Source of the DNA: Phormidesmis priestleyi
Lineage (GTDB): Bacteria > Cyanobacteriota > Cyanobacteriia > Phormidesmidales > Phormidesmidaceae
Assembly: GCA_003242115.1 (NCBI GenBank)
Contig: QBMP01000296.1
Coordinates: 1 to 5,416, forward strand
Length of the DNA stretch: 5,416 bases
Direction: 5' to 3'
How positions within the stretch are numbered: position 1 is the stretch's first letter; each line of letters starts with the position of its first letter. The translations under genes were made by a program, and so were the position numbers. The notes beneath the pieces were generated by a model. It did no database searches. It was not told the origin of the DNA and saw only the letters and a list, made by a program, of their open reading frames with translations. Shown piece after piece: positions 1 through 5,312 of the stretch.

Positions 1-1
1 G

Positions 2-154
2 CCTTTTGTTTTCTCTATGGCTTCATACAAACGCCGCAAACTCAATCAGCATCTGCTTGAGCGCTTTATTCACAACTTAGATTTAGACGAGACTTTGATT
101 AAATCACACCCTAACTACCAGAGCCTTTGTGACTACGGCACTCTAGTCTCCTAA
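2..154 (+). CDS. 3' end of an unidentified plus-strand gene (partial)
   Basis: A plus-strand frame is open from the first bases of the window to a TAA at 152-154, giving about 50 codons. It reads like real protein: a basic stretch (SYKRRKLNQHLLERF) followed by an acidic, helical one (HNLDLDETLIKSHPNY), with a tail ending in YGTLVS. An internal ATG at 17-19 is available, but no Shine-Dalgarno precedes it, so I read this as the C-terminus of a gene that begins outside the window. It converges on the 171-aa minus-strand gene and overlaps its last 44 bases. I do not recognise the family. Fifty open codons can also arise by chance, so the call is tentative. Confidence 0.4.
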   Translation, partial: PFVFSMASYKRRKLNQHLLERFIHNLDLDETLIKSHPNYQSLCDYGTLVS

Positions 155-626
155 TTCTGTCCGGACTATTGATATATAAGCTGTTTTGTCTAAGCAGCTT
201 CCCTACAAAAATAGCCAAAGGCGTATACAGACAGTCAGAATCTTGCCCAGACTTAGCCAAGGTGTTGACAATGCCAGCGATGGTAGCGGGCGTCTCTGCC
301 TCAATCGCCCAACTGTTCGGGGGTAGCGATCGCCGAAAAGCCTGTTCGCAAGTTTGTCGCTCTGTGTTCCAATAATCTTCCAAATATCTAATCACAGCAA
401 CAATATGCTCACCGTTTAGCTGAGTTTGAGCCGCTGTAACTTCGTCAGTCAATCGAGAAATATCTGATTCTAGTCGCTCTAGGTTTTGTTCTATTTGATA
501 CTCTGCACCACCGCTAATGCCACCCAGCAGGGCCTTCTCACGGTCATACTTAACTTGACGATCCCTGAGTTGCCCTTCTAAGCGCAATATCTTCAGTTGA
601 ATCGGATTTGGCAAAGGATCACTCAT
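111..626 (-). CDS. 171-aa coiled-coil protein, putative adaptor of the caspase (third gene of the operon)
   Basis: Start ATG at 626-624 overlaps the caspase stop by 8 bases (ATGAGTGA) and has a GAGG 6 nt upstream (633-636), so translation is probably coupled to the caspase. Residues about 8-70 are a charged, heptad-like coiled coil interrupted by the glycine turn GGISGG (35-40). Residues 35-53, GGISGGAEYQIEQNLERLE, are identical to residues 319-337 of the caspase. Residues about 72-147 form a separate, probably helical domain with a Trp (W86), a Pro-Pro-Asn-Ser-Trp motif (102-106) and a hydrophobic helix (PLAIFVGKLL, 136-145). No catalytic motif, signal peptide or membrane segment is visible. 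The shared module suggests an adaptor or regulator that binds the caspase. The second domain could be one of the small helical effector-associated domains described for bacterial conflict systems, but I cannot assign it. The last ~20 residues look unstructured and overlap a convergent frame. Confidence 0.8.
   Translation of the reverse strand: MSDPLPNPIQLKILRLEGQLRDRQVKYDREKALLGGISGGAEYQIEQNLERLESDISRLTDEVTAAQTQLNGEHIVAVIRYLEDYWNTERQTCEQAFRRSLPPNSWAIEAETPATIAGIVNTLAKSGQDSDCLYTPLAIFVGKLLRQNSLYINSPDRIRRLECRSHKGSGS
468..524 (-). repeat. 57-bp perfect direct repeat, copy in the adaptor gene
   Basis: These 57 bases are identical to 670-726 and in the same reading phase. They encode residues 35-53 of the 171-aa protein. 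Similarity continues on both sides at lower identity: AATATC occurs just beyond the 3' end of the module in both copies, and the codons for the preceding Ala-Leu-Leu are similar but not identical. Identity at every synonymous position points to a recent duplication or gene conversion between the neighbouring genes. Confidence 0.95.
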
Positions 627-1680
627 CCGACACCTCTCGCCGCGCCGCCTCTAAACGGGCAATATCGGCTTCTAGTCGCTCTAGGTTTTGTTCTATTTGA
701 TACTCTGCACCACCGCTAATGCCACCTAGCAAAGCCTCTTCCCGTTTATGCTGCTCGCGCTTCTGCTGAATTTGAAGGTTCAAGCGTTCAACCTTCATCT
801 GTACGCTCAAGCCAGCTTCCTTTGGTTGAAATGCCGCTTTCTCATATCGAAAGTTGTCAATCACCTCTTGCCAACCACTTCTTTTCAACCACAAGTAATC
901 TGGATCGGGCTTGTTTTGCCTCTTAAAATCGGCCTGCACCCGCTCTGTCAACGCCTTCATATCTGGCCATAGAGGCTGCCCTTGTAGTTCAGCTAACACT
1001 GCCGCAGAAAAAAGCCCTGTACCCAAGCTATTCTTAGCCACTTCATACTCTGCCGCAGCAAACAGCACCGACTGCTCTGCCTTCACCTGCTCACCCGTTG
1101 CACTATATCGCTGCCCAGCCGTCTCACCCTGAACCGTCTCATACAGCCCTTGAAAATAACTATTTGCACAGACATCTACTAAAAATATATGCCGATTAAA
1201 CCCTGCACCATGCGCCGACGTGCTCAGCGCCTGCACCAACGAGTTTACATCCAGATTTAGTTTATTCGCTGCGGTCGTATCCGCAAACAGTAACCGACGG
1301 GTTGCACTGTGTGTTTTGGTCAAAATGCCATGTCCACCCCAAAATACATACAGCCCCTCGCCTTTAGCCTGCTCAGTGATTAGCTCATTGCGGATATACG
1401 CATCAATGGCATCGCGAGTCGCCGGATAGGGTGTAATACCACGCTTCTCTGCCTGCGATTGCACATCCGCATTCTTGGCCAGCGGCGACACAAAAAAGCG
1501 AATATGCCCAGGTGCCACGCCTCGCGACAGCAGCCACTCGATAAAGTTCAGCCCGTCTTGAGCCGGGCCATCTAAGTCACAATTCGCACCAAGCTCGTAG
1601 GTTTCAATCCCCACCACCAGCGCATATACCTGATCGCCATTCATAACAGCCTCATTAGCCGCTTCAGTTGTGGAAATCAT
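619..1680 (-). CDS. Caspase-family (peptidase C14, metacaspase-like) cysteine protease with C-terminal coiled coil
   Basis: 353 aa. Residues about 17-235 show the caspase p20-like fold in order: a first strand YALVVGIETYE (19-29), a strand ending in the catalytic histidine motif FWGGHG (His117), a strand ending in the catalytic cysteine motif FLVDVC (Cys171), and the later strand-helix region LFAAAEYEVAKNSLGTGLFS (206-225). Both members of the His-Cys dyad are present, so it is probably active; C14 enzymes cut after acidic (caspase) or basic (metacaspase) residues, and the sequence alone does not tell which. Residues about 290-350 form a coiled coil with the GGISGG turn (319-324), which is shared with the next gene. 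No signal peptide is visible, so the protein is expected in the cytoplasm. ATG at 1680 overlaps the hydrolase TGA (ATGA), with AAGG 7 nt upstream (1688-1691). The likely role is a proteolytic death or defence effector; that is inferred from family and context. Confidence 0.92.
   Translation of the reverse strand: MISTTEAANEAVMNGDQVYALVVGIETYELGANCDLDGPAQDGLNFIEWLLSRGVAPGHIRFFVSPLAKNADVQSQAEKRGITPYPATRDAIDAYIRNELITEQAKGEGLYVFWGGHGILTKTHSATRRLLFADTTAANKLNLDVNSLVQALSTSAHGAGFNRHIFLVDVCANSYFQGLYETVQGETAGQRYSATGEQVKAEQSVLFAAAEYEVAKNSLGTGLFSAAVLAELQGQPLWPDMKALTERVQADFKRQNKPDPDYLWLKRSGWQEVIDNFRYEKAAFQPKEAGLSVQMKVERLNLQIQQKREQHKREEALLGGISGGAEYQIEQNLERLEADIARLEAARREVSDE
670..726 (-). repeat. 57-bp perfect direct repeat, copy in the caspase gene
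   Basis: This is the partner of 468-524, offset by 202 bases. It encodes residues 319-337 at the end of the caspase, just before the last helix of the coiled coil. Because both copies keep the reading frame and lie in matching coiled-coil contexts, the repeat is a protein module and not a mobile element or recombination scar. Confidence 0.95.
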
Positions 1681-2882
1681 GGCAGCACCTTCTCAATCGC
1701 ATCCCAGGTTTGCACATTTGCCCAGTAAGCACCATGCGCTTCTGGAAACGGCTGCTTATTGTCTACCAGTACATCAGTCATTTTTCCAGGGAAGAGGCCA
1801 GGGCGATCGCCAACATAGCTTAAAAAATCCCTCAAATCATATACATTCAACCATTTCTTCGGAAAATGCTTCGGCAAAGGCTCCCCATAGGCCAACTGCT
1901 GCAAAGCACCAATTTCATAGAAAAAAGGTGCCTGCGACCCCACCGTAATCAAGCAGGCCACCTTCTCCCTCAGGTCTTGCTCAATGAGCAAATCCACACA
2001 GGCAATCCCACCCAAGCTATGAGCCATCAGCACCACGGGCGGCTTCACCTGCTCATTTTCAACCTGCGCTCGAATAAAATCTCGGATTTTCTGTCCCCTT
2101 GCTTGATACAGCAAAATATCTCCAGCAAATGGATAGGTGTCATCCATAATCGCCCCCCGTCGCCGCTTTATCGCATTAGTACCCGCCGATTTAAGCCACT
2201 GTGTAACCCAATCCGTTATAACGCCTCTAGACGTTTCATTCTGGGTGAGCGACTGCGCGATCGCATCCACCGCTTCATCGCGCAGTTGCTCATTCCATAG
2301 CAGCGGCGGATACAGCAATTGATCTTTGCACAGCAGGCGAGCGGCGGCGACAATAGCTCGTGCGATCGCAGCGTAATCACCCTCTAGCGGTCTAGCTACC
2401 GTCGTCAGTAATAGACCAAACGACTTGGACTCTTTACCCGCGACCCACTCACAGGCCGAGACAAAGACAGCGCCTATTTCCAGCTCATCAAGCTTAGAGA
2501 CTAGCGCCGCATCACCCGGTAAGTTGGCCACCCGACTTTGCACCTCTTGAGCCGCCGTCTGCCTACCTGGAACCGTTCTCTGTCCCTGTAGCGGCCTCAG
2601 TCCCAACAGTCTTATTTCATGCAGCGGGTCTTTGTAAAGAGCCTCCCACAGCAGAATACCGTCCGGCTCAGCCGCTATAGGCTGACCACCTGCCGAAGCC
2701 TCATAATCTGGGATGGATGTACCGCCTGCATTCAGGCTGGCTCCTAGGGCATCACCCCACAGGCAAGGATACAAACTCACACCCTTTCGTCGCGCTGCTA
2801 AAACTCGCTCAATCTGCTGAAAGGTAGCAGCATAAGCTGCCTCTCTTCCACCTGTACCGTGGACAAAGATAAGGCTCGTCAT
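1677..2882 (-). CDS. Alpha/beta-hydrolase, lipase/esterase-like, first gene of the caspase operon
   Basis: 401 aa. The protein opens directly with the first core strand and oxyanion motif LIFVHGTGG (4-12). The nucleophile elbow is VVLMAHSLGG with Ser289. Candidate acid residues are Asp349 or Asp352 in NVYDLRDFL, and the candidate catalytic His is His383 in EAHGAYW. A complete Ser-Asp-His triad therefore seems present, and the C-terminal third resembles PGAP1/DUF676-type lipases. The distance between the HG motif and the Ser elbow is about 280 residues, much more than in a minimal hydrolase, so residues ~40-240 form a large inserted region. It contains an Ala-rich helix (about 170-185) but no clear membrane span. 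Substrate is unknown; a membrane lipid would fit an effector role. The ATG at 2882 is the only start, because an in-frame stop lies three codons upstream; no Shine-Dalgarno is visible. The stop overlaps the caspase start by 4 bases. Confidence 0.88.
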   Translation of the reverse strand: MTSLIFVHGTGGREAAYAATFQQIERVLAARRKGVSLYPCLWGDALGASLNAGGTSIPDYEASAGGQPIAAEPDGILLWEALYKDPLHEIRLLGLRPLQGQRTVPGRQTAAQEVQSRVANLPGDAALVSKLDELEIGAVFVSACEWVAGKESKSFGLLLTTVARPLEGDYAAIARAIVAAARLLCKDQLLYPPLLWNEQLRDEAVDAIAQSLTQNETSRGVITDWVTQWLKSAGTNAIKRRRGAIMDDTYPFAGDILLYQARGQKIRDFIRAQVENEQVKPPVVLMAHSLGGIACVDLLIEQDLREKVACLITVGSQAPFFYEIGALQQLAYGEPLPKHFPKKWLNVYDLRDFLSYVGDRPGLFPGKMTDVLVDNKQPFPEAHGAYWANVQTWDAIEKVLP

Positions 2883-2884
2883 GG

Positions 2885-2898
2885 ATGTTCAATGTTCA
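2885..2898 (-). repeat. Tandem heptamer repeat just upstream of the hydrolase start
   Basis: On the minus strand TGAACAT occurs twice without a gap, ending two bases before the ATG at 2882. It fills the position where a ribosome binding site would normally be, and no purine-rich Shine-Dalgarno is present. It could be an operator half-site pair or a translational control element, but two copies of 7 bases may also be chance. Confidence 0.4.
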
Positions 2899-2915
2899 AA
2901 ACACTGACAGCTTAA

Positions 2916-2955
2916 AACAGGTACTAAGCATTCCAATGCTCATACAGTACCTGCT
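2916..2955 (-). terminator. Nested hairpin followed by TTTT, candidate terminator of the actin-like operon
   Basis: A perfect 8-bp inverted repeat CAGGTACT/AGTACCTG (2918-2925 and 2946-2953) encloses a second perfect 6-bp inverted repeat AGCATT/AATGCT (2927-2932 and 2935-2940) with only 2 bases between its arms. Read on the minus strand, the outer stem is followed by TTTT. It begins 24 bases after the stop of the 45-aa ORF, as expected for an intrinsic terminator. The T-run is short and the stem is not very GC-rich. The alternatives are an attenuator in the hydrolase leader or a protein-binding operator. Confidence 0.5.
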
Positions 2956-2977
2956 TAACCAAAATTCGCAATAATCT

Positions 2978-3115
2978 TCAGTTTTTTATGCGTTCTTTAG
3001 CCAGTGGGCGAATATCCAGGCGAGAACCCCACCCCTTGTCGCGCACGAGATGAGCACAGGCATCATAGCCGACTTCATTGAAAGGGCGATCGCGCAGCCA
3101 TCGGCTAAACCTCAT
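2978..3115 (-). CDS. Small basic protein, 45 aa, unrecognised
   Basis: ATG at 3115-3113 lies inside the end of the preceding gene and overlaps it by 11 bases; a stop codon sits two codons upstream in this frame, so the start is fixed. The frame runs to TGA at 2980-2978. The product is rich in Arg, Asp and Lys, with segments RWLRDRPFNEVGYDACAHLV and RDKGWGSRLDIRPLAKERI. It has no membrane segment or export signal. Six of its eight arginines use CGC, which suits a real gene carrying a HIP1 site (3086-3093). No close Shine-Dalgarno is seen; translation would rely on coupling to the upstream stop. It is followed by a terminator-like hairpin, which supports it as the last gene of the unit. I do not recognise the family. 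Confidence 0.5.
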   Translation of the reverse strand: MRFSRWLRDRPFNEVGYDACAHLVRDKGWGSRLDIRPLAKERIKN

Positions 3116-3782
3116 CGGCTAGGTCAGACTCCGACTGAAGGAGATCCTGGCGGAACTGATGAATGCCTTGAGGGCTTCTATTATGCATCTGAGCTATCTG
3201 AGCGTTTAGCTCACGCAATTCTAGAATGCTCTGTCTAGCTTTGATATAAGACGGTGTTGCCTCGTTCTTTCTAATTCCAGCGAAAGGCTCAGAGGCCCAA
3301 AGTTGCCAGATGGCCTTGCTGATCCTAGCAGTCTGGCTATAGCCCTGAGCTAGCGTAGCTCGCTGAACTTTGCCGCAGTTATCTAAAAACTTAGAAACTT
3401 GGTTGGGTTCTATTTCAAGCGCCTCACCTTGATCCATGCACAAGGCACTCAGTGAACCAAAAGGTTCAACTGAAAGACTGATCTCGAATTCATCTTCCTT
3501 GACGCCTTCAGATCGCCCAATCTGCTCTGTCAAATTATCTGGTGTTGCGGCTCTATCTTCAGCTACATCATTCACCGCCTGCCGCAGGTCTTCCTGACTG
3601 AAGTCCCATGTCTCTGGATCAACTTTGCAGTGGTCGGTAAAGACAACTAGGCTCGCAATCATCGTTAGCGAGGGTCTTCCCCTCAGCGCTGGCTTAAGGT
3701 TCCATATCTCTTCAAACAGTTCGTTACATGCTCCCGCTGCTTTCGGTGAAAGCATTATCAAGTTTTTGTTCAGATCAAGCAT
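3105..3782 (-). CDS. 225-aa protein sharing an N-terminal domain with the 95-aa ParM partner
   Basis: Two ATG codons compete. The one at 3797 has no ribosome binding site, whereas the one at 3782 has AAGGAG (3789-3794) at a 6-nt spacing, so I prefer 3782 (225 aa instead of 230). Residues about 22-51 contain LFEEIWNLKPALRGRPS followed by a hydrophobic helix. This matches VLQELWALRPELYKRNS plus a hydrophobic helix in the 95-aa protein. Then comes an acidic linker (about 60-120, many Asp/Glu) and a helical C-terminal part (about 125-215) with QLWASEPFAGIRKN and a probable coiled coil (SILELRELNAQIAQM). No enzyme motif, signal peptide or membrane span is seen. Its position in the actin-like operon suggests a filament- or DNA-binding partner, perhaps a second ParR-like adaptor. 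This is inference; the family is not recognised. Confidence 0.75.
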   Translation of the reverse strand: MLDLNKNLIMLSPKAAGACNELFEEIWNLKPALRGRPSLTMIASLVVFTDHCKVDPETWDFSQEDLRQAVNDVAEDRAATPDNLTEQIGRSEGVKEDEFEISLSVEPFGSLSALCMDQGEALEIEPNQVSKFLDNCGKVQRATLAQGYSQTARISKAIWQLWASEPFAGIRKNEATPSYIKARQSILELRELNAQIAQMHNRSPQGIHQFRQDLLQSESDLADEV

Positions 3783-3797
3783 TTGAATCTCCTTCAT

Positions 3798-3872
3798 TTA
3801 GATATTGAAATTTTTTACAGCAGCACTCAAACCAACCAAAAATGAGATCCACAGGACTAAACCTGCCTCCAT
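3798..3872 (-). CDS. Possible 24-aa hydrophobic peptide between the two partner genes
   Basis: The 111-base gap between the 95-aa and 225-aa genes contains an ATG at 3872-3870 opening a 24-codon frame to TAA at 3800-3798. The product has one hydrophobic run, AGLVLWISFLVGLSAAV, long enough for a short membrane helix, flanked by Glu near the N-terminus and Lys-Asn near the end. The Shine-Dalgarno is weak (AGAAGA directly before the ATG). The frame is the same as that of the 95-aa gene, with 36 sense codons between the two TAA stops, so it could instead be a lost or read-through C-terminal extension. It is too short to be sure it is translated. Confidence 0.25.
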   Translation of the reverse strand: MEAGLVLWISFLVGLSAAVKNFNI

Positions 3873-3908
3873 TCTTCTGAGTCTCTGGTGAGCTTTTGGA
3901 TAAAAATC

Positions 3909-4196
3909 TTAGAAATTCCAGACGCTATCGGGGTGTGGCTCAGAAGCTGCTGCACTCTCTGGTATATCAGCAGCCCCAGAAACATGAGGATTTTCTTGAC
4001 TTAATTCAAAATCCTCATCAGCGCTAAAGGCCATCTGTTTTTTATTGCCCCTAGCCTCATCCAGTAAAGCCAATGCGCCTAGGTATACAATCACTGAATT
4101 TCGCTTGTAAAGCTCTGGCCTCAGCGCCCACAACTCCTGCAAAACTTGATCGAGCTTATCTGTTCTTTGCGCAACAAATTTTTTAAGCTGAGACAC
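3909..4196 (-). CDS. 95-aa putative ParR-like partner of the actin-like ATPase
   Basis: GTG start at 4196-4194 follows the ATPase stop immediately (TAAGTG). GGAGG lies 8 nt upstream (4205-4209), inside the end of the ATPase gene, so the start is well supported and translation is coupled. Residues 1-50 are basic and helical: KLDQVLQELWALRPELYKRN then SVIVYLGALALLDEA. Residues 51-95 are acidic, rich in Ser/Glu/Pro and probably disordered, ending in SVWNF. A small basic-headed protein directly after a ParM/StbA-type actin is where the centromere-binding adaptor ParR/StbB normally sits, and a short basic domain with an acidic tail fits that. I cannot confirm a ribbon-helix-helix fold from the sequence. 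The N-terminal motif is repeated in the next gene. Confidence 0.75.
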   Translation of the reverse strand: MSQLKKFVAQRTDKLDQVLQELWALRPELYKRNSVIVYLGALALLDEARGNKKQMAFSADEDFELSQENPHVSGAADIPESAAASEPHPDSVWNF

Positions 4197-5225
4197 TTAT
4201 TTTTCCTCCGCAGCCGCGAGCGCGCCAACTAACCGTGAAGGATCGGCTTGAAAAGCCGCATACATCTGTAGCACCGTCTGATAATCCGGCGACTGGGGAA
4301 GCAGCTCTAGACTATGCTGCTCACACCATTTAGCAATAGTGTCTCCGAACACACCCTGCATCAGACATGACCCCCCGCCAATGAGCGCAATTCGAGGCAC
4401 TACCCTCTCGTATGGAGAGGCATTTTGCAACTCAGTTCTAATAGCTTGTGCTGCATTCTCAAGACGCTGCTTTGGAATTTGCATATGAGGCTTCAGTAGC
4501 CTTTTAAAATCTATCTCTTTGACTTGCCAGCAACCACTACTCAACAGGCTAGCCAGCTTATCAGGCGAGGGTGCAGCAGAAAAACCAGCAGATTTAATCG
4601 CTTTAAGAAAACGGTCATCAGACAGCAGTGAAGAAATGATCAAATTACAGCCACCTCTGTTTCCGTCCGGCAAAGGCAGCGCCCTCACTCCGTTCATGGG
4701 ATGACGCACCCCTGCTAACAGCGTTCCTTGGCCTAAATCTATAACGCCGTTGAATTCTGGGTTCAGCTCTAGGAAAATAACGCCCTCTTGAAAAGCGCCT
4801 ACACGCTCTAGCAAAATGGAATACCAGCTTTGCGCATATCTAAAGCCACCTTCAAGCTTGACCAGTTCTTTGACGATTTCACGCTCAATCCCCTTATAAA
4901 ACATCGGATTAGAGACGCCCAAACTTAGCTCTACTGGCCCCCCATCTGGGAATATCTCTGCAATTGCGGCTGCGATGACAACGGATAAATCTTTAATCTT
5001 GTCATTGTTATCGAGAGGAGAGTAGCGCCGACCAGCATACGATTCAATTGCTGAGTCACCGCAAAGAAAGCTCTGACCACTCTTCGTCAACGTAATCATC
5101 CCTTCTAGTTCGTTCACCTGACGGGTCACCGACGGAATCTTAAACGCTGACATTTTCTTCCCTTCTACAATCGGCAGCACTTTGCTCCCGCCGTTCCCCC
5201 GATCTAAAAACATTTCAAGCTTCAT
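4197..5225 (-). CDS. Actin-like ATPase, ParM/StbA type (plasmid-segregation-like)
   Basis: 342 aa, normal for ParM-like actins. The nucleotide-binding motifs of the actin/Hsp70 fold are in order: phosphate-1 loop FLDRGNGGSK (6-15), phosphate-2 loop VIDLGQGT (161-168), and adenosine motif ALIGGGSCLM (280-289). ELSLGVSNPMFY (99-110) fits the start of the segment leading to domain IB. ParM proteins form ATP-driven filaments that push plasmid copies apart through a DNA-bound adaptor. Here a small basic protein follows directly. ATG at 5225 has GAGG at 5231-5234 with 5-nt spacing, which supports this start over internal methionines at residues 5 and 25. A promoter and operator-like repeats lie upstream. 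It could also be a chromosomal or phage-encoded actin of related type (Alp family); the subfamily cannot be set here. Confidence 0.87.
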   Translation of the reverse strand: MKLEMFLDRGNGGSKVLPIVEGKKMSAFKIPSVTRQVNELEGMITLTKSGQSFLCGDSAIESYAGRRYSPLDNNDKIKDLSVVIAAAIAEIFPDGGPVELSLGVSNPMFYKGIEREIVKELVKLEGGFRYAQSWYSILLERVGAFQEGVIFLELNPEFNGVIDLGQGTLLAGVRHPMNGVRALPLPDGNRGGCNLIISSLLSDDRFLKAIKSAGFSAAPSPDKLASLLSSGCWQVKEIDFKRLLKPHMQIPKQRLENAAQAIRTELQNASPYERVVPRIALIGGGSCLMQGVFGDTIAKWCEQHSLELLPQSPDYQTVLQMYAAFQADPSRLVGALAAAEEK

Positions 5226-5259
5226 TTTTTCCTCTTTTCCTGTCGATACTGAAAAGTTG

Positions 5260-5291
5260 CATCAAAAGTATATCGCCATGCACTTTTGATG
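5260..5291. promoter_or_regulatory. Inverted-repeat operator overlapping the ParM-type gene promoter
   Basis: CATCAAAAGT (5260-5269) and ACTTTTGATG (5282-5291) are perfect 10-bp arms separated by 12 bases, so their centres are about two helical turns apart, as for a dimer or pair of dimers on one face. The downstream arm covers part of the best -10 hexamer and the upstream arm touches the -35, so binding would block transcription. An adaptor such as the 95-aa protein is the obvious candidate for autoregulation; this is inference. Confidence 0.6.
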
Positions 5292-5294
5292 AAA
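5267..5294 (-). promoter_or_regulatory. Predicted promoter of the actin-like operon
   Basis: On the minus strand TATACT (5272-5267) matches the -10 consensus at five of six positions. TTTCAT (5294-5289) is a weak -35 with a 16-base spacer. Transcription would start near 5260, leaving a leader of about 35 bases before the ATG at 5225. The poor -35 agrees with a promoter controlled by a regulator bound at the overlapping inverted repeat. Confidence 0.45.
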
Positions 5295-5312
5295 CAAATA
5301 AAAAGAAATGTT

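Larger units (their letters stand above)
326..3093. repeat. Five scattered HIP1 octamers (GCGATCGC)
   Basis: Exact GCGATCGC occurs at 326-333, 1803-1810, 2257-2264, 2362-2369 and 3086-3093. By chance an 8-mer is expected about once in 65 kb, so five in this window is a strong excess. HIP1 is the hallmark palindrome of many cyanobacterial genomes. All five lie in the left 3.1 kb and none in the 3.1-5.4 kb actin-like part, which may reflect different origins of the two halves, though numbers are small. Confidence 0.9.

Noticed and set aside
169..375. 68-codon plus-strand frame opposite the 171-aa gene
   Set aside because: It is antisense to a gene with a good start and a module shared with its neighbour; no independent support.
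468..726. The 57-bp repeats considered as CRISPR or a mobile-element duplication
   Set aside because: There are only two copies, both in coding frame, and the identical segment encodes the same protein module in both genes; there are no spacers or terminal repeats.
748..1429. Plus-strand frames of 69-74 codons opposite the caspase
   Set aside because: They are shadows of the conserved C14 domain, without ribosome binding sites or coherent protein character.
1670..2322. Plus-strand frames of 61-144 codons opposite the hydrolase
   Set aside because: They are antisense shadows of a gene with clear catalytic motifs; their products are His/Arg/Ser-rich with no domain signature.
3099..3121. Direct repeat CATCGGCTA at 3099-3107 and 3113-3121
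   Set aside because: It is nine bases in two copies inside overlapping coding sequence; compatible with chance and with no clear role.
3050..3238. A 62-codon plus-strand frame across the end of the 225-aa gene
   Set aside because: It is antisense to two better-supported minus-strand frames (225-aa and 45-aa), has no ribosome binding site, and its protein lacks any recognisable feature.
3270..3355. Second copy of the ELWxLxP-type motif inside the 225-aa protein (QLWASEPFAGIRKN)
   Set aside because: The resemblance to the N-terminal motif is limited to a few residues and could not be extended into a convincing internal repeat.
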